Of a stretch of DNA of 64,000 nt, positions 18,520-26,226 are shown in pieces (the first letter of the stretch is position 1; the number at the start of each line of letters is the position of its first letter). Made by a program: the position numbers and the translations under genes. Location of the stretch: contig JBBRMR010000016.1 in the NCBI GenBank assembly GCA_038230735.1, positions 1 to 64,000 of the forward strand, read 5' to 3'. Source of the stretch: Arcicella sp038230735. GTDB taxonomy: Bacteria > Bacteroidota > Bacteroidia > Cytophagales > Spirosomataceae. The notes under the pieces were generated by a model. The model had not been told where the DNA came from, did not search any database, and worked only from the letters and a program-made list of their open reading frames with translations.

Positions 18520-18558
18520 AAAACCTTACATCTTTCAGGTGTGAGGTTTTTTGTTTTT
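18520..18558 (+). terminator. Terminator after tRNA-Leu
   Basis: AAAACCTTACATC pairs with GGTGTGAGGTTTT (two wobble pairs) around loop TTTCA, followed by a T-rich tract. It starts five bases after the tRNA. Confidence 0.85.
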
Positions 18559-18623
18559 GGTATGTATAGAACATTGTTTAATTTTGATAATAATTTTTAA
18601 ACCGTATTACCCAAAACCTCATT

Positions 18624-20105
18624 ATGTTACTCTTAGGCTTAGATTTAGGTACTTCTTCCATAAAAGTATCGGTTGTGGATGGTGCTTCGGGCAAATTAAT
18701 TGCTTCGGCTCAATATCCTGATACTGAAAATTCAATCTCTTCTCCACAAATTGGTTGGGCAGAACAAGACCCTGAAATGTGGTGGAATTGTATTCAACAA
18801 GCAATTTTGCGATGTAACGCTTCAGGAAAATATAATCCCAAAGATATTCAAGCCATTGGAATTGCCTACCAAATGCACGGTTTGGTGATGATTGACCGTG
18901 ATTTGAAGGTTCTTAGGCCTTCCATTATCTGGTGTGACAGCCGTGCTGTGGAAATTGGAAATAAGGCTTTTGAAGGTATTGGAAAGGAAAAATCTCTTAA
19001 GCATTTATTGAATTCCCCAGGAAATTTCACGGCTTCAAAATTAGCTTGGGTGAAGGAACACGAGCCAAGGATTTACGGTTCGGTTTATAAGATTATGTTA
19101 CCTGGCGATTTTATCGCTATGAAATTAACGGGTGATATAACTACCTCTAATTCAGCCTTATCCGAAGGAATTTTTTGGGATTTTCAAAGTAATACTGTTT
19201 CGGAAGATGTAATGAAATATTACGGATTTTCTGCCACAATTCTTCCAGAAATACGTCCAGTTTTTTCCAATCATGGTGGTTTGCAAAGTTCAATGGCAGA
19301 TTTATTGGGCTTGAAAGCTGGCGTTCTCGTAACGTATAAAGCGGGTGACCAACCCAACAATGCCTTGTCCCTTAATGTGTTAGAACCTGGTGAATTTGCG
19401 GCAACGGCGGGGACTTCGGGTGTTATTTATTCGGTTTCGGATAAAGTGAGTTATGATCCAAAATCACGTGTAAATACTTTTGCCCATATCAATCATCAGA
19501 TGAATAATCAGAATCGTTTGGGGACTTTGTTGTGTATCAATGGAACGGGTATTTTGAACCGTTGGGTACGGGATAATATTGCCAACGTTGATTATCAAGG
19601 CATGAATATAATAGCTTCAACCGTTGAGGCTGGTTCAAATGGTTTACGAGTTTTGCCTTTTGGAAATGGTGCTGAACGGGTTTTAGAAAATAAAACGGTA
19701 GGTTCAAACTTTCAAGGAGTAAATTTTAATATTCATACCAATGCCCATATTATTCGTGCGGCACAGGAAGGGATTGCCTTTTCTTTAAAATACGGGATGG
19801 ATATTATGGCAGAAACGGGGACTTCGCCATCGGTAATTCGAGCGGGGAAAGCGAATATGTTTCTGAGTGATATTTTCGCTCAATCACTCGTAAACGTTAC
19901 GGGCGTAGGGGTGGAGTTGTATGATACAGATGGTGCGAAAGGTGCGGCACTGGGTGCAGGAATTGGAAATCAGTATTTTACCAATCCCAAAGATGCTTTT
20001 GTGAATATGGAAAAGATTGGATTGATTGAGCCAGATGCTTCAAAATCAAGTATTTACGAAGAAATTTATGCTGATTGGAAAGCTACTTTGGAGAAAAATT
20101 TGTAG
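18624..20105 (+). CDS. xylB: Xylulokinase (FGGY family)
   Basis: ATP-dependent kinase converting D-xylulose to D-xylulose 5-phosphate. The 493 residues cover both FGGY domains. The N-terminal phosphate-binding motif is LLGLDLGTSSIKV; the IGIAYQMHGLVMIDRD segment is typical of xylulokinases (QMHG); KAGDQPNNAL carries the likely catalytic Asp; and the C-terminal domain has IRAGKANMFLSDIFAQSL and GAALGAG. No xylA isomerase or xylose transporter is next to it, so it appears as a stand-alone gene between the tRNA terminator and its own terminator. Confidence 0.9.
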   Translation: MLLLGLDLGTSSIKVSVVDGASGKLIASAQYPDTENSISSPQIGWAEQDPEMWWNCIQQAILRCNASGKYNPKDIQAIGIAYQMHGLVMIDRDLKVLRPSIIWCDSRAVEIGNKAFEGIGKEKSLKHLLNSPGNFTASKLAWVKEHEPRIYGSVYKIMLPGDFIAMKLTGDITTSNSALSEGIFWDFQSNTVSEDVMKYYGFSATILPEIRPVFSNHGGLQSSMADLLGLKAGVLVTYKAGDQPNNALSLNVLEPGEFAATAGTSGVIYSVSDKVSYDPKSRVNTFAHINHQMNNQNRLGTLLCINGTGILNRWVRDNIANVDYQGMNIIASTVEAGSNGLRVLPFGNGAERVLENKTVGSNFQGVNFNIHTNAHIIRAAQEGIAFSLKYGMDIMAETGTSPSVIRAGKANMFLSDIFAQSLVNVTGVGVELYDTDGAKGAALGAGIGNQYFTNPKDAFVNMEKIGLIEPDASKSSIYEEIYADWKATLEKNL

Positions 20106-20127
20106 AATTTATATCCATTGATTCCTT

Positions 20128-20156
20128 AAAAGCCTTCAAAATCTGAGGGCTTTTTG
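20128..20156 (+). terminator. Terminator after xylB
   Basis: AAAAGCCTTC pairs with GAGGGCTTTT (one T-G pair) around loop AAAATCT, followed by T. It lies 22 bases after the xylB stop. Confidence 0.8.
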
Positions 20157-20198
20157 ATTTACGAATCCTTAATTATCCATCTAAAACGGTTTTATGAG

Positions 20199-20206
20199 TA
20201 TCTTTG
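20199..20206 (+). promoter_or_regulatory. Probable -7 element of the uppP-truB-ribF operon
   Basis: TATCTTTG matches TAnnTTTG exactly, 38 bases before the uppP start and after the xylB terminator. A -33 element is not clear. Confidence 0.45.
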
Positions 20207-20244
20207 TCCAACACAAACACTCTTACCCCAAAATATCATTTTAA

Positions 20245-21030
20245 ATGTCAATTATCCAAGCCATTATCCTTGCCATTATCGAGGGCATAACCGAATTCTT
20301 GCCAATTTCTTCTACTGGACACATGGTTTTAATGAGTTCCTTTCTGGGAATTGAAGACGATAAATTCACAAAACTTTTTGAGGTTTGTATTCAATTAGGA
20401 GCAATTTTGGCGGTTGTTGTGTTGTATTGGAAGAAGTTTTTTGATTTTTCAAAGTACCAATTTTACGTTAAATTATTGCTTGCCGTCATTCCAGCCTTGA
20501 TTTTTGGAAAATTGTTTGATGATGTAATTGATGAACGTTTAGGTAATCCCGCCTTTATTGCAACCATAATGCTAATTGGCGGTGTCATTTTATTGTTTGT
20601 TGATGATTGGTTCAGAAATCCCATTATTCATGAAGAAGTAGATATTAATAATATTTCTGCCGTCAAAATTGGTTTGTATCAATGTCTGGCGATTATGTTT
20701 CCAGGATTGAGTAGAAGTGCGGCAACCATTATTGGTGGAATGCAACAGCGACTTTCGAGAAGTCTTGCGGCGGAGTTTTCATTTTTTTTGGCAGTGCCAA
20801 CCATGGCGGCAGCAACGGGATATAAATTATTGAAATTCGTTAAAGAGGAGGGAAGCATAACGGGCGAGCAGATTAAATTTTTAGCAATCGGAAATGTAGT
20901 GGCTTTCCTTGTTGCGGTACTTGCCATTAAATTTTTTATTAGTATTTTAAATAAATACGGCTTCAGATATTTCGGAATTTATCGAATTATTTTAGGACTT
21001 GTTATTTTGATTACGATTTTTATTAAATAG
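20245..21030 (+). CDS. uppP: Undecaprenyl-diphosphatase (BacA/UppP family)
   Basis: Integral membrane enzyme that dephosphorylates undecaprenyl diphosphate, recycling the lipid carrier for peptidoglycan and surface glycans. Both signature motifs are present: AIIEGITEFLPISSTGHMVL near the N-terminus (Glu-rich motif) and PGLSRSAATI in the middle. Length (261) and about eight hydrophobic segments fit the family. It leads a run with truB and ribF, separated by 42 bases and by an ATGA overlap. Proteins of this family also confer bacitracin tolerance. Confidence 0.95.
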   Translation: MSIIQAIILAIIEGITEFLPISSTGHMVLMSSFLGIEDDKFTKLFEVCIQLGAILAVVVLYWKKFFDFSKYQFYVKLLLAVIPALIFGKLFDDVIDERLGNPAFIATIMLIGGVILLFVDDWFRNPIIHEEVDINNISAVKIGLYQCLAIMFPGLSRSAATIIGGMQQRLSRSLAAEFSFFLAVPTMAAATGYKLLKFVKEEGSITGEQIKFLAIGNVVAFLVAVLAIKFFISILNKYGFRYFGIYRIILGLVILITIFIK

Positions 21031-21072
21031 GATAAAATCTTAATAATTTGATTCTCAATTTGTTAATAATTT

Positions 21073-21810
21073 ATGGATGAAAATTTACAAAATAATCAGC
21101 CCGATTCAGGCGAAGTTATTTTAATTGATAAACCGCTTCATTGGACTTCTTTTGACGTTACGAAAAAACTTAAATTTGCTGGAAAATTTAAAAAAATTGG
21201 TCACGCAGGAACACTTGACCCCTTAGCAACTGGTTTACTCATCTTGTGTACGGGCAAAATGACTAAGCAAATTGACGATTACCAAGCCCAAGAAAAAGAA
21301 TATTCTGGGACTTTCGTGTTAGGCAAAACAACGCCCTCCGTAGATTTAGAGACTGACTTTGACGATGAATTTCCTACTGAACATATTACTGAAAGTATTT
21401 TGGAGGAGGCTTTAAAACAATTTCAAGGTAAAATTTTACAGATTCCACCGATATATTCAGCTATTCAAGTGAATGGAAAAAGACTTTATGAATTAGCTCG
21501 GAAAGGCGTAAAAGGTGAGGACATTGAGATAAAATTAAGAGAAGTCGAGGTTTTTAAATTTGAGATTGATTCAGGTAATTTTCCCGAAATAAATTTTGTA
21601 ATTGTCTGTTCCAAAGGGACTTACATCAGAAGTTTAGTGAGAGATTTTGGTATTGCTTGTCGGTCAGGGGCGTACATGAAGGCACTCAGAAGAGAAAAAA
21701 TAGGGGAGTTTTCGGTCAAAAATGCTTTGACAATTCAACAATTTATGGAAAGTAAGGGTTTAAAATATATTGAAAAACCACAAGCCAACTTTTTCAACAA
21801 GAGAAGATGA
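21073..21810 (+). CDS. truB: tRNA pseudouridine(55) synthase
   Basis: Isomerises U55 to pseudouridine in the T-loop of tRNAs. The catalytic Asp lies in HAGTLDPLATGLLI at about residue 50. Further conserved parts are PPIYSAIQVNGKRLYELARKG and CSKGTYIRSLVRDFG. The 245 residues match the shorter TruB form without a full PUA domain. Its last four bases overlap the start of ribF as ATGA, indicating translational coupling. Confidence 0.95.
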   Translation: MDENLQNNQPDSGEVILIDKPLHWTSFDVTKKLKFAGKFKKIGHAGTLDPLATGLLILCTGKMTKQIDDYQAQEKEYSGTFVLGKTTPSVDLETDFDDEFPTEHITESILEEALKQFQGKILQIPPIYSAIQVNGKRLYELARKGVKGEDIEIKLREVEVFKFEIDSGNFPEINFVIVCSKGTYIRSLVRDFGIACRSGAYMKALRREKIGEFSVKNALTIQQFMESKGLKYIEKPQANFFNKRR

Positions 21811-22736
21811 ACGTCTATTACGGGTTAAAAGATTTTACGAAATTAGAGAATGCAGTCGTTACGAGTGGTACGTTTGATGGGGTACATTTGGGACATCAGA
21901 AAATATTAAATCGTTTGAAGGAAGTTGCGTTTGAAACGAGTGGTGAAAGTGTGGTCATAACGTTTTACCCTCATCCTCGCAGTGTGATTTCTCCTGATAA
22001 CAAAACGATTAATTTGCTTTCAACCCTTGATGAAAAGATTGAGCTATTGGAAAAAAATGGGATTAATCATTTAGTAATTATTCCTTTTACTCGTGAATTT
22101 TCTGAACTTTCTTCGGAAGAATTTATCCAAAAAATCTTGATTGAAACTATCGGTACAAAAACATTAGTGATTGGATTCGACCATCGTTTTGGCAAAAATC
22201 GTGAGGGTGGATTTGATTATTTGAAGGAAAATAAAGCAAGATATGGTTTTGAAATTGAGGAAATCCCCCGCCATGACCTTGAAAATGTAGGGATTAGTTC
22301 TTCCAAAATTAGAAAAGCACTAAATGAAGGAGATGTGCCAACCGCTGACCATTTTTTAGGTAGAAATTACTCAATTTCGGGTGTAATTGTAAAAGGAAAG
22401 CAATTAGGAAGAACGATTGGCTTCCCGACTGCTAATATTCAAGTTCGTGAAATTGCTAAATTAGTCCCCGTTGATGGCGTTTATGCAGTAAAGGTCTATT
22501 ACCGATATGAAAAATATGGAGGAATGTTGAATATTGGAAATCGACCAACCGTTGATGGGACTTTCAAAACTATTGAGGTAAACATTTTTGATTTTGATCA
22601 AGAAATTTATGGGGAAAACTTGAAAGTAGAATTTATTCAGAAAATTCGTAATGAACAGAAATTTAATGGTTTAGATGAACTGAAAGCACAGATTGCAAAG
22701 GATAAAGAAACTTGTTTAGAAATTATAAGCTCATAA
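21807..22736 (+). CDS. ribF: Bifunctional riboflavin kinase / FAD synthetase
   Basis: Makes FMN and then FAD from riboflavin. The N-terminal FAD synthetase (about 1-180) has SGTFDGVHLGHQKIL, TFYPHPR and GFDHRFGKNR; the C-terminal riboflavin kinase (about 185-305) has GRTIGFPTANI and the MLNIGNRPT loop, ending with EVNIFDFDQEIYGENL. Length is typical. It completes the uppP-truB-ribF run and is followed by a hairpin that may end the transcript. FAD supply is relevant to several flavoproteins in this window, but co-location alone proves nothing. Confidence 0.95.
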   Translation: MNVYYGLKDFTKLENAVVTSGTFDGVHLGHQKILNRLKEVAFETSGESVVITFYPHPRSVISPDNKTINLLSTLDEKIELLEKNGINHLVIIPFTREFSELSSEEFIQKILIETIGTKTLVIGFDHRFGKNREGGFDYLKENKARYGFEIEEIPRHDLENVGISSSKIRKALNEGDVPTADHFLGRNYSISGVIVKGKQLGRTIGFPTANIQVREIAKLVPVDGVYAVKVYYRYEKYGGMLNIGNRPTVDGTFKTIEVNIFDFDQEIYGENLKVEFIQKIRNEQKFNGLDELKAQIAKDKETCLEIISS

Positions 22737-22775
22737 GTTTTCTTTTTCAACTATGAAAAAATGGAATTCGTCTAA

Positions 22776-22809
22776 AAAATACACATGATAAACATATTCT
22801 GTGTATTTT
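22776..22809 (+). terminator. Probable terminator after ribF
   Basis: AAAATACACA pairs with TGTGTATTTT around a 14-base loop, 39 bases after the ribF stop. The loop is long and the T tract short, so strength is uncertain. Confidence 0.45.
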
Positions 22810-22844
22810 CGTTAAGGTATTATCAAACATTTCCCAAAATCTTC

Positions 22845-23306
22845 ATGGAAAATTTAGCATTAAAAATTAACGGAAAAAGTTACAGTACCGATGCTGACCC
22901 AAATACGCCCTTGTTATGGGTTTTACGTGACCATATTGGTCTGGTCGGCACAAAATACGGTTGCGGAATTGCTCAATGTGGAGCTTGCACTGTCCATCTA
23001 AACGGTACGGCAATTCGCTCTTGCGTATTACCCGTTTCTTCGGTGGTAGGTATGGAAATCACCACGGTTGAAGGACTTTCGGAAAACGGAACTCATCCAG
23101 TTCAACAGGCTTGGGATGAGTTGGATGTGGCACAATGTGGATATTGTCAGGCTGGGCAAATGATGACCGCCTCGGCACTTTTGAAAAATAATTCAAAGCC
23201 CACGGACAAGGAAATTAGCAATGCCATGACGGGGAATATTTGCCGATGTGGAACGTATCATAGAATTGAGAAAGCCGTAAAGTTAGCGGCTGAGAAAATG
23301 AAATAA
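22845..23306 (+). CDS. (2Fe-2S)-binding small subunit of an IorA-type molybdenum hydroxylase
   Basis: Electron-transfer subunit with two [2Fe-2S] clusters. Plant-type cluster ligands are C40, C45, C48 and C60 (YGCGIAQCGACTV and RSC). The second cluster uses C98, C101, C133 and C135 (QCGYCQAG and CRCG). The 153 residues match isoquinoline 1-oxidoreductase alpha-type subunits. The frame extends 20 codons upstream through the ribF hairpin region, but the ATG at 22845 gives the family N-terminus. It is 19 bases upstream of the large subunit gene. Confidence 0.92.
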   Translation: MENLALKINGKSYSTDADPNTPLLWVLRDHIGLVGTKYGCGIAQCGACTVHLNGTAIRSCVLPVSSVVGMEITTVEGLSENGTHPVQQAWDELDVAQCGYCQAGQMMTASALLKNNSKPTDKEISNAMTGNICRCGTYHRIEKAVKLAAEKMK

Positions 23307-23325
23307 ACCCTCATAACCCAAAACA

Positions 23326-25464
23326 ATGGAAAATACTCAATCAAGAAGAAATTTCTTAAAAATCGCTTCAAGTTTAAGCGGAGGTTTGATTGTTGGTTTT
23401 AATTGGTTCTCAGCCAATGCTTTTGAAGCCCAAATAATCAATCCATCGCTCGAAAATACCTTAGATTTTAATTCGTTTTTAGCCATCGAAAAATCGGGTA
23501 AAGTGATAATTTATTCCCCTAATCCAGAAATTGGTCAGGGCATAAAAACTGCCTTTCCAGTCATTGTAGCCGAAGAATTGGATGTCGATTGGAAAGATGT
23601 AATAGTAAAACAAGCCAATTTTGATACCAAGAAATTTGACCGTCAATTAACGGGTGGTAGTGGTGCTATCAAACATTCATGGGATAGATTACGCAAAGCG
23701 GGAGCAACCGCCAAATATCTTTTGAAAGAAGCCGCTGCCCAAAAAATGGGGGTTAATAGTAGTGAATTGAGAACGGAAAAGGGTTTTGTAATTCATTCAT
23801 CAGGTAAAAAAATGAGTTACGGAGAATTAGCCGAAAGTGCTTCCAAAATCAAAGCTCCCGAGCAAGTTGAGTTGAAGAAATTTGCGGATTATACTTTAAT
23901 TGGAGGGACAATCAAGGGAGTTGATAATCCAGATTTATTAGTTGGAAAGCCTTTATTTGGCATTGATTTTAAGCGTGAAGGAATGTTTCATGCTCAAATC
24001 CAACGTCCTCCAGCGTTTGGAATGAAGCTGAAATCTTTTGATGCTACGGAAGCTAAAAAAATGCCAGGAATCGTAAATGTGATTTCCTTTGGTAATAAAG
24101 TTGCTATCGTTGGTAAATCAACTTGGGAGGTTATGCAGGCTCGCAAAGTGGTAAAATTTGAATGGGAGAAGGAAAAAAATTTGGAAAGCACCGAAGACCA
24201 TAATCGGATTTTCAGTGATTTGATGAATAAAAAAGAAACCGAAGTACGCCGCAAAGATGGAGATATTGAAATGGCTTTCAGGAATGCTCATAAAATTGTT
24301 GAGGCGGAATATCAATGTCCATTTATTCCGCACAACCCCATGGAACCCATGAATTTCTTTGCTCACGTGCGTGAGGACGGAGTGGAATTGGTTGGACCGA
24401 CCCAAAATCCACCCGATGCTCAGCAAAAAGTGGCAAAATTATTGGGTATTTCTCCCGATAAAATTACGATTGAATTAACCAAAATGGGAGGAGGATTCGG
24501 CAGAAGATTGAATGCCGATTTTGCTCTTGAAGCTGCTGAATTGTCAAGTATTATCAAAGCCCCCGTAAAAGTTTTATGGTCTCGTGAAGATGATATGACG
24601 GGAGGTATTTATCGCCCAGCGGTCAAGTATCGTTTCAAAGCTTCTTTGGATAAAAATGGAACGATGACGGGTTTTTATTTAAAAGGAGTTGGGATGAATT
24701 CTGGAAATTCAACTCGCCAAGATAATTTCCCTGTGGGGGCGGTTGAAAATGTTTTGATTGAATCTGTTGAACATAAATCACCTATTACCACTGGTCCTTG
24801 GCGAGCTCCAATCACAAATTTTTTAGCCAGTGCTGAACAATCTTTTCTGGATGAAGTAGCAACTGCGGCGGGGAAAGACCCAATTCAATTTCGTTTAGAA
24901 TTATTAGAAAAAGTAAAATCTAATCCCGTTGGTAAAATCACTTACGAACCTAATCGTTTCATCGAAGCTATTAAAATGGTGGCAGAAAAAGCTAATTGGG
25001 GCAAACAGAAAAAAGGTATTTATCAAGGATTTAGCGTTTATTTTTCTCACTTTTCTTATGTGGCACAAATTGCCCAAATTGAGGTTAAAAAGGGCAAACC
25101 AACGCTTAAAAAGGTGTTTGCGGTTACTGATTGTGGAGTAGTAGTTAATCAAAGTGGAGCAAGAAATCAGGTTTATGGAGCAATTGTAGATGGTTTTGGT
25201 CATGCAATGTATGCCAATTTGAAGTTTAAAGATGGTGCTCCAGAAGAAAGTAATTATGACAAATATCGCTTGATTCGTTATAATGAAGTGCCAGAGATTG
25301 AGGTACATTTTGTCAATAATGGAATCGACCCAACGGGTTTGGGCGAACCCGCACTTCCGCCTACGGGAGGGGCAATTGCCAATGCTATTTTCAAAGCAAC
25401 GGGCAAAAGACTTTATACTCAACCATTTGTTTTAGCCGATGAAAAATTAGAAAGTATTGTGTAA
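23326..25464 (+). CDS. Molybdopterin-binding large subunit (IorB/aldehyde-oxidoreductase-like), Tat-exported
   Basis: Large subunit of a xanthine-dehydrogenase family enzyme. The N-terminus has a twin-arginine signal SRRNFLKIASSLSGGLIVGF, so the complex should reach the periplasm. Conserved cofactor regions are GGSGAIKHSW, TKMGGGFGRR, GPWRAP and GLGEPALPPTGGAI, the last holding the catalytic Glu. Length 712 is usual for IorB forms. The usual third partner, a c-type cytochrome, is not next to it. Substrate (aldehyde or N-heterocycle) cannot be predicted. Confidence 0.92.
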   Translation: MENTQSRRNFLKIASSLSGGLIVGFNWFSANAFEAQIINPSLENTLDFNSFLAIEKSGKVIIYSPNPEIGQGIKTAFPVIVAEELDVDWKDVIVKQANFDTKKFDRQLTGGSGAIKHSWDRLRKAGATAKYLLKEAAAQKMGVNSSELRTEKGFVIHSSGKKMSYGELAESASKIKAPEQVELKKFADYTLIGGTIKGVDNPDLLVGKPLFGIDFKREGMFHAQIQRPPAFGMKLKSFDATEAKKMPGIVNVISFGNKVAIVGKSTWEVMQARKVVKFEWEKEKNLESTEDHNRIFSDLMNKKETEVRRKDGDIEMAFRNAHKIVEAEYQCPFIPHNPMEPMNFFAHVREDGVELVGPTQNPPDAQQKVAKLLGISPDKITIELTKMGGGFGRRLNADFALEAAELSSIIKAPVKVLWSREDDMTGGIYRPAVKYRFKASLDKNGTMTGFYLKGVGMNSGNSTRQDNFPVGAVENVLIESVEHKSPITTGPWRAPITNFLASAEQSFLDEVATAAGKDPIQFRLELLEKVKSNPVGKITYEPNRFIEAIKMVAEKANWGKQKKGIYQGFSVYFSHFSYVAQIAQIEVKKGKPTLKKVFAVTDCGVVVNQSGARNQVYGAIVDGFGHAMYANLKFKDGAPEESNYDKYRLIRYNEVPEIEVHFVNNGIDPTGLGEPALPPTGGAIANAIFKATGKRLYTQPFVLADEKLESIV

Positions 25465-25466
25465 CA

Positions 25467-25502
25467 AAAAAGGCTTGCAAATTTTAATTTGCAAGCCTTT
25501 TT
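25467..25502. terminator. Bidirectional terminator between convergent genes
   Basis: A perfect 17-bp stem (centre GGCTTGCAAATT / AATTTGCAAGCC) with a 2-base loop and A/T tracts on both sides. It separates the IorB gene (+) from the DUF218 gene (-). Confidence 0.9.
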
Positions 25503-25527
25503 CATGGAGTGAAAAGTTCTAACTCTT

Positions 25528-26223
25528 CTATCTTTTCTCCTCTTTTACATCAATTCCTTTTTTTGAGCCATATTCCAAACGGTTGAAAAGATAAATATCA
25601 AGCACCGCTTTTGGGCGAGCCAGATATTCTCTCAAATACGTTTTGTATCCTGATGGAACATCTTGAGCCGCAAAAGCCACGGCATCAATGCCTAAATTGT
25701 TAGCTAAAAACAAAGCCCTTGCATTATGCGTTGGTTGCGAAATAATAGTAAATCTTTGTTGGTTGAAAATCTCCTTGCATCTCAGAATGGAATCATAAGT
25801 TCTGAAACCCGCAAAATCTAATGTCATAATATTTTCTGGAACTCCCAATGACATTAAAGCCTGTTTCATATCATTAGGTTCATTATAAAAAACCGAATCA
25901 TGATTACCACTTAGTATCAAAAATTTTATTTTCCCTTCTTTATAGAGTTTGGCGGCGGCTTCCATTCTGTATTTGAAAAATAGATTTTCTCTCTTTCCGT
26001 GTACACCTTTGCTCGTACCTAAAACCAAGCCCACATCATTTGAAGGTAGTTTTGAAACTTGATAAAAATTTTCATCATTGGTTGAATAAACCACCAAAAT
26101 ATTTGCCAATAAAACACCCATCAGCAAAAAGAAACTTAATGCGATGAGTCCTTTGAGGGAACTTTTGAAATACTTTCCCCATGCCAAAGGTTGTTTTAAT
26201 GAGATTTCGAGTGTGTTTTTCAT
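25528..26223 (-). CDS. SanA/ElyC-like DUF218 membrane protein
   Basis: One N-terminal transmembrane helix (about residues 27-47, GLIALSFFLLMGVLLANILVV) and a DUF218 domain. The domain shows VGLVLGTSKG, FKYRMEAAAKLYKEGKIKFLILSGNH and the ISQPTHNARALFLANNLGI segment. The SanA subgroup acts in envelope integrity and vancomycin tolerance in Enterobacteria; the biochemical role is unclear. The gene starts 3 bases after parC ends, so it is co-transcribed with parC. Length (231) is normal for SanA. Confidence 0.85.
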   Translation of the reverse strand: MKNTLEISLKQPLAWGKYFKSSLKGLIALSFFLLMGVLLANILVVYSTNDENFYQVSKLPSNDVGLVLGTSKGVHGKRENLFFKYRMEAAAKLYKEGKIKFLILSGNHDSVFYNEPNDMKQALMSLGVPENIMTLDFAGFRTYDSILRCKEIFNQQRFTIISQPTHNARALFLANNLGIDAVAFAAQDVPSGYKTYLREYLARPKAVLDIYLFNRLEYGSKKGIDVKEEKR

Positions 26224-26226
26224 CTA

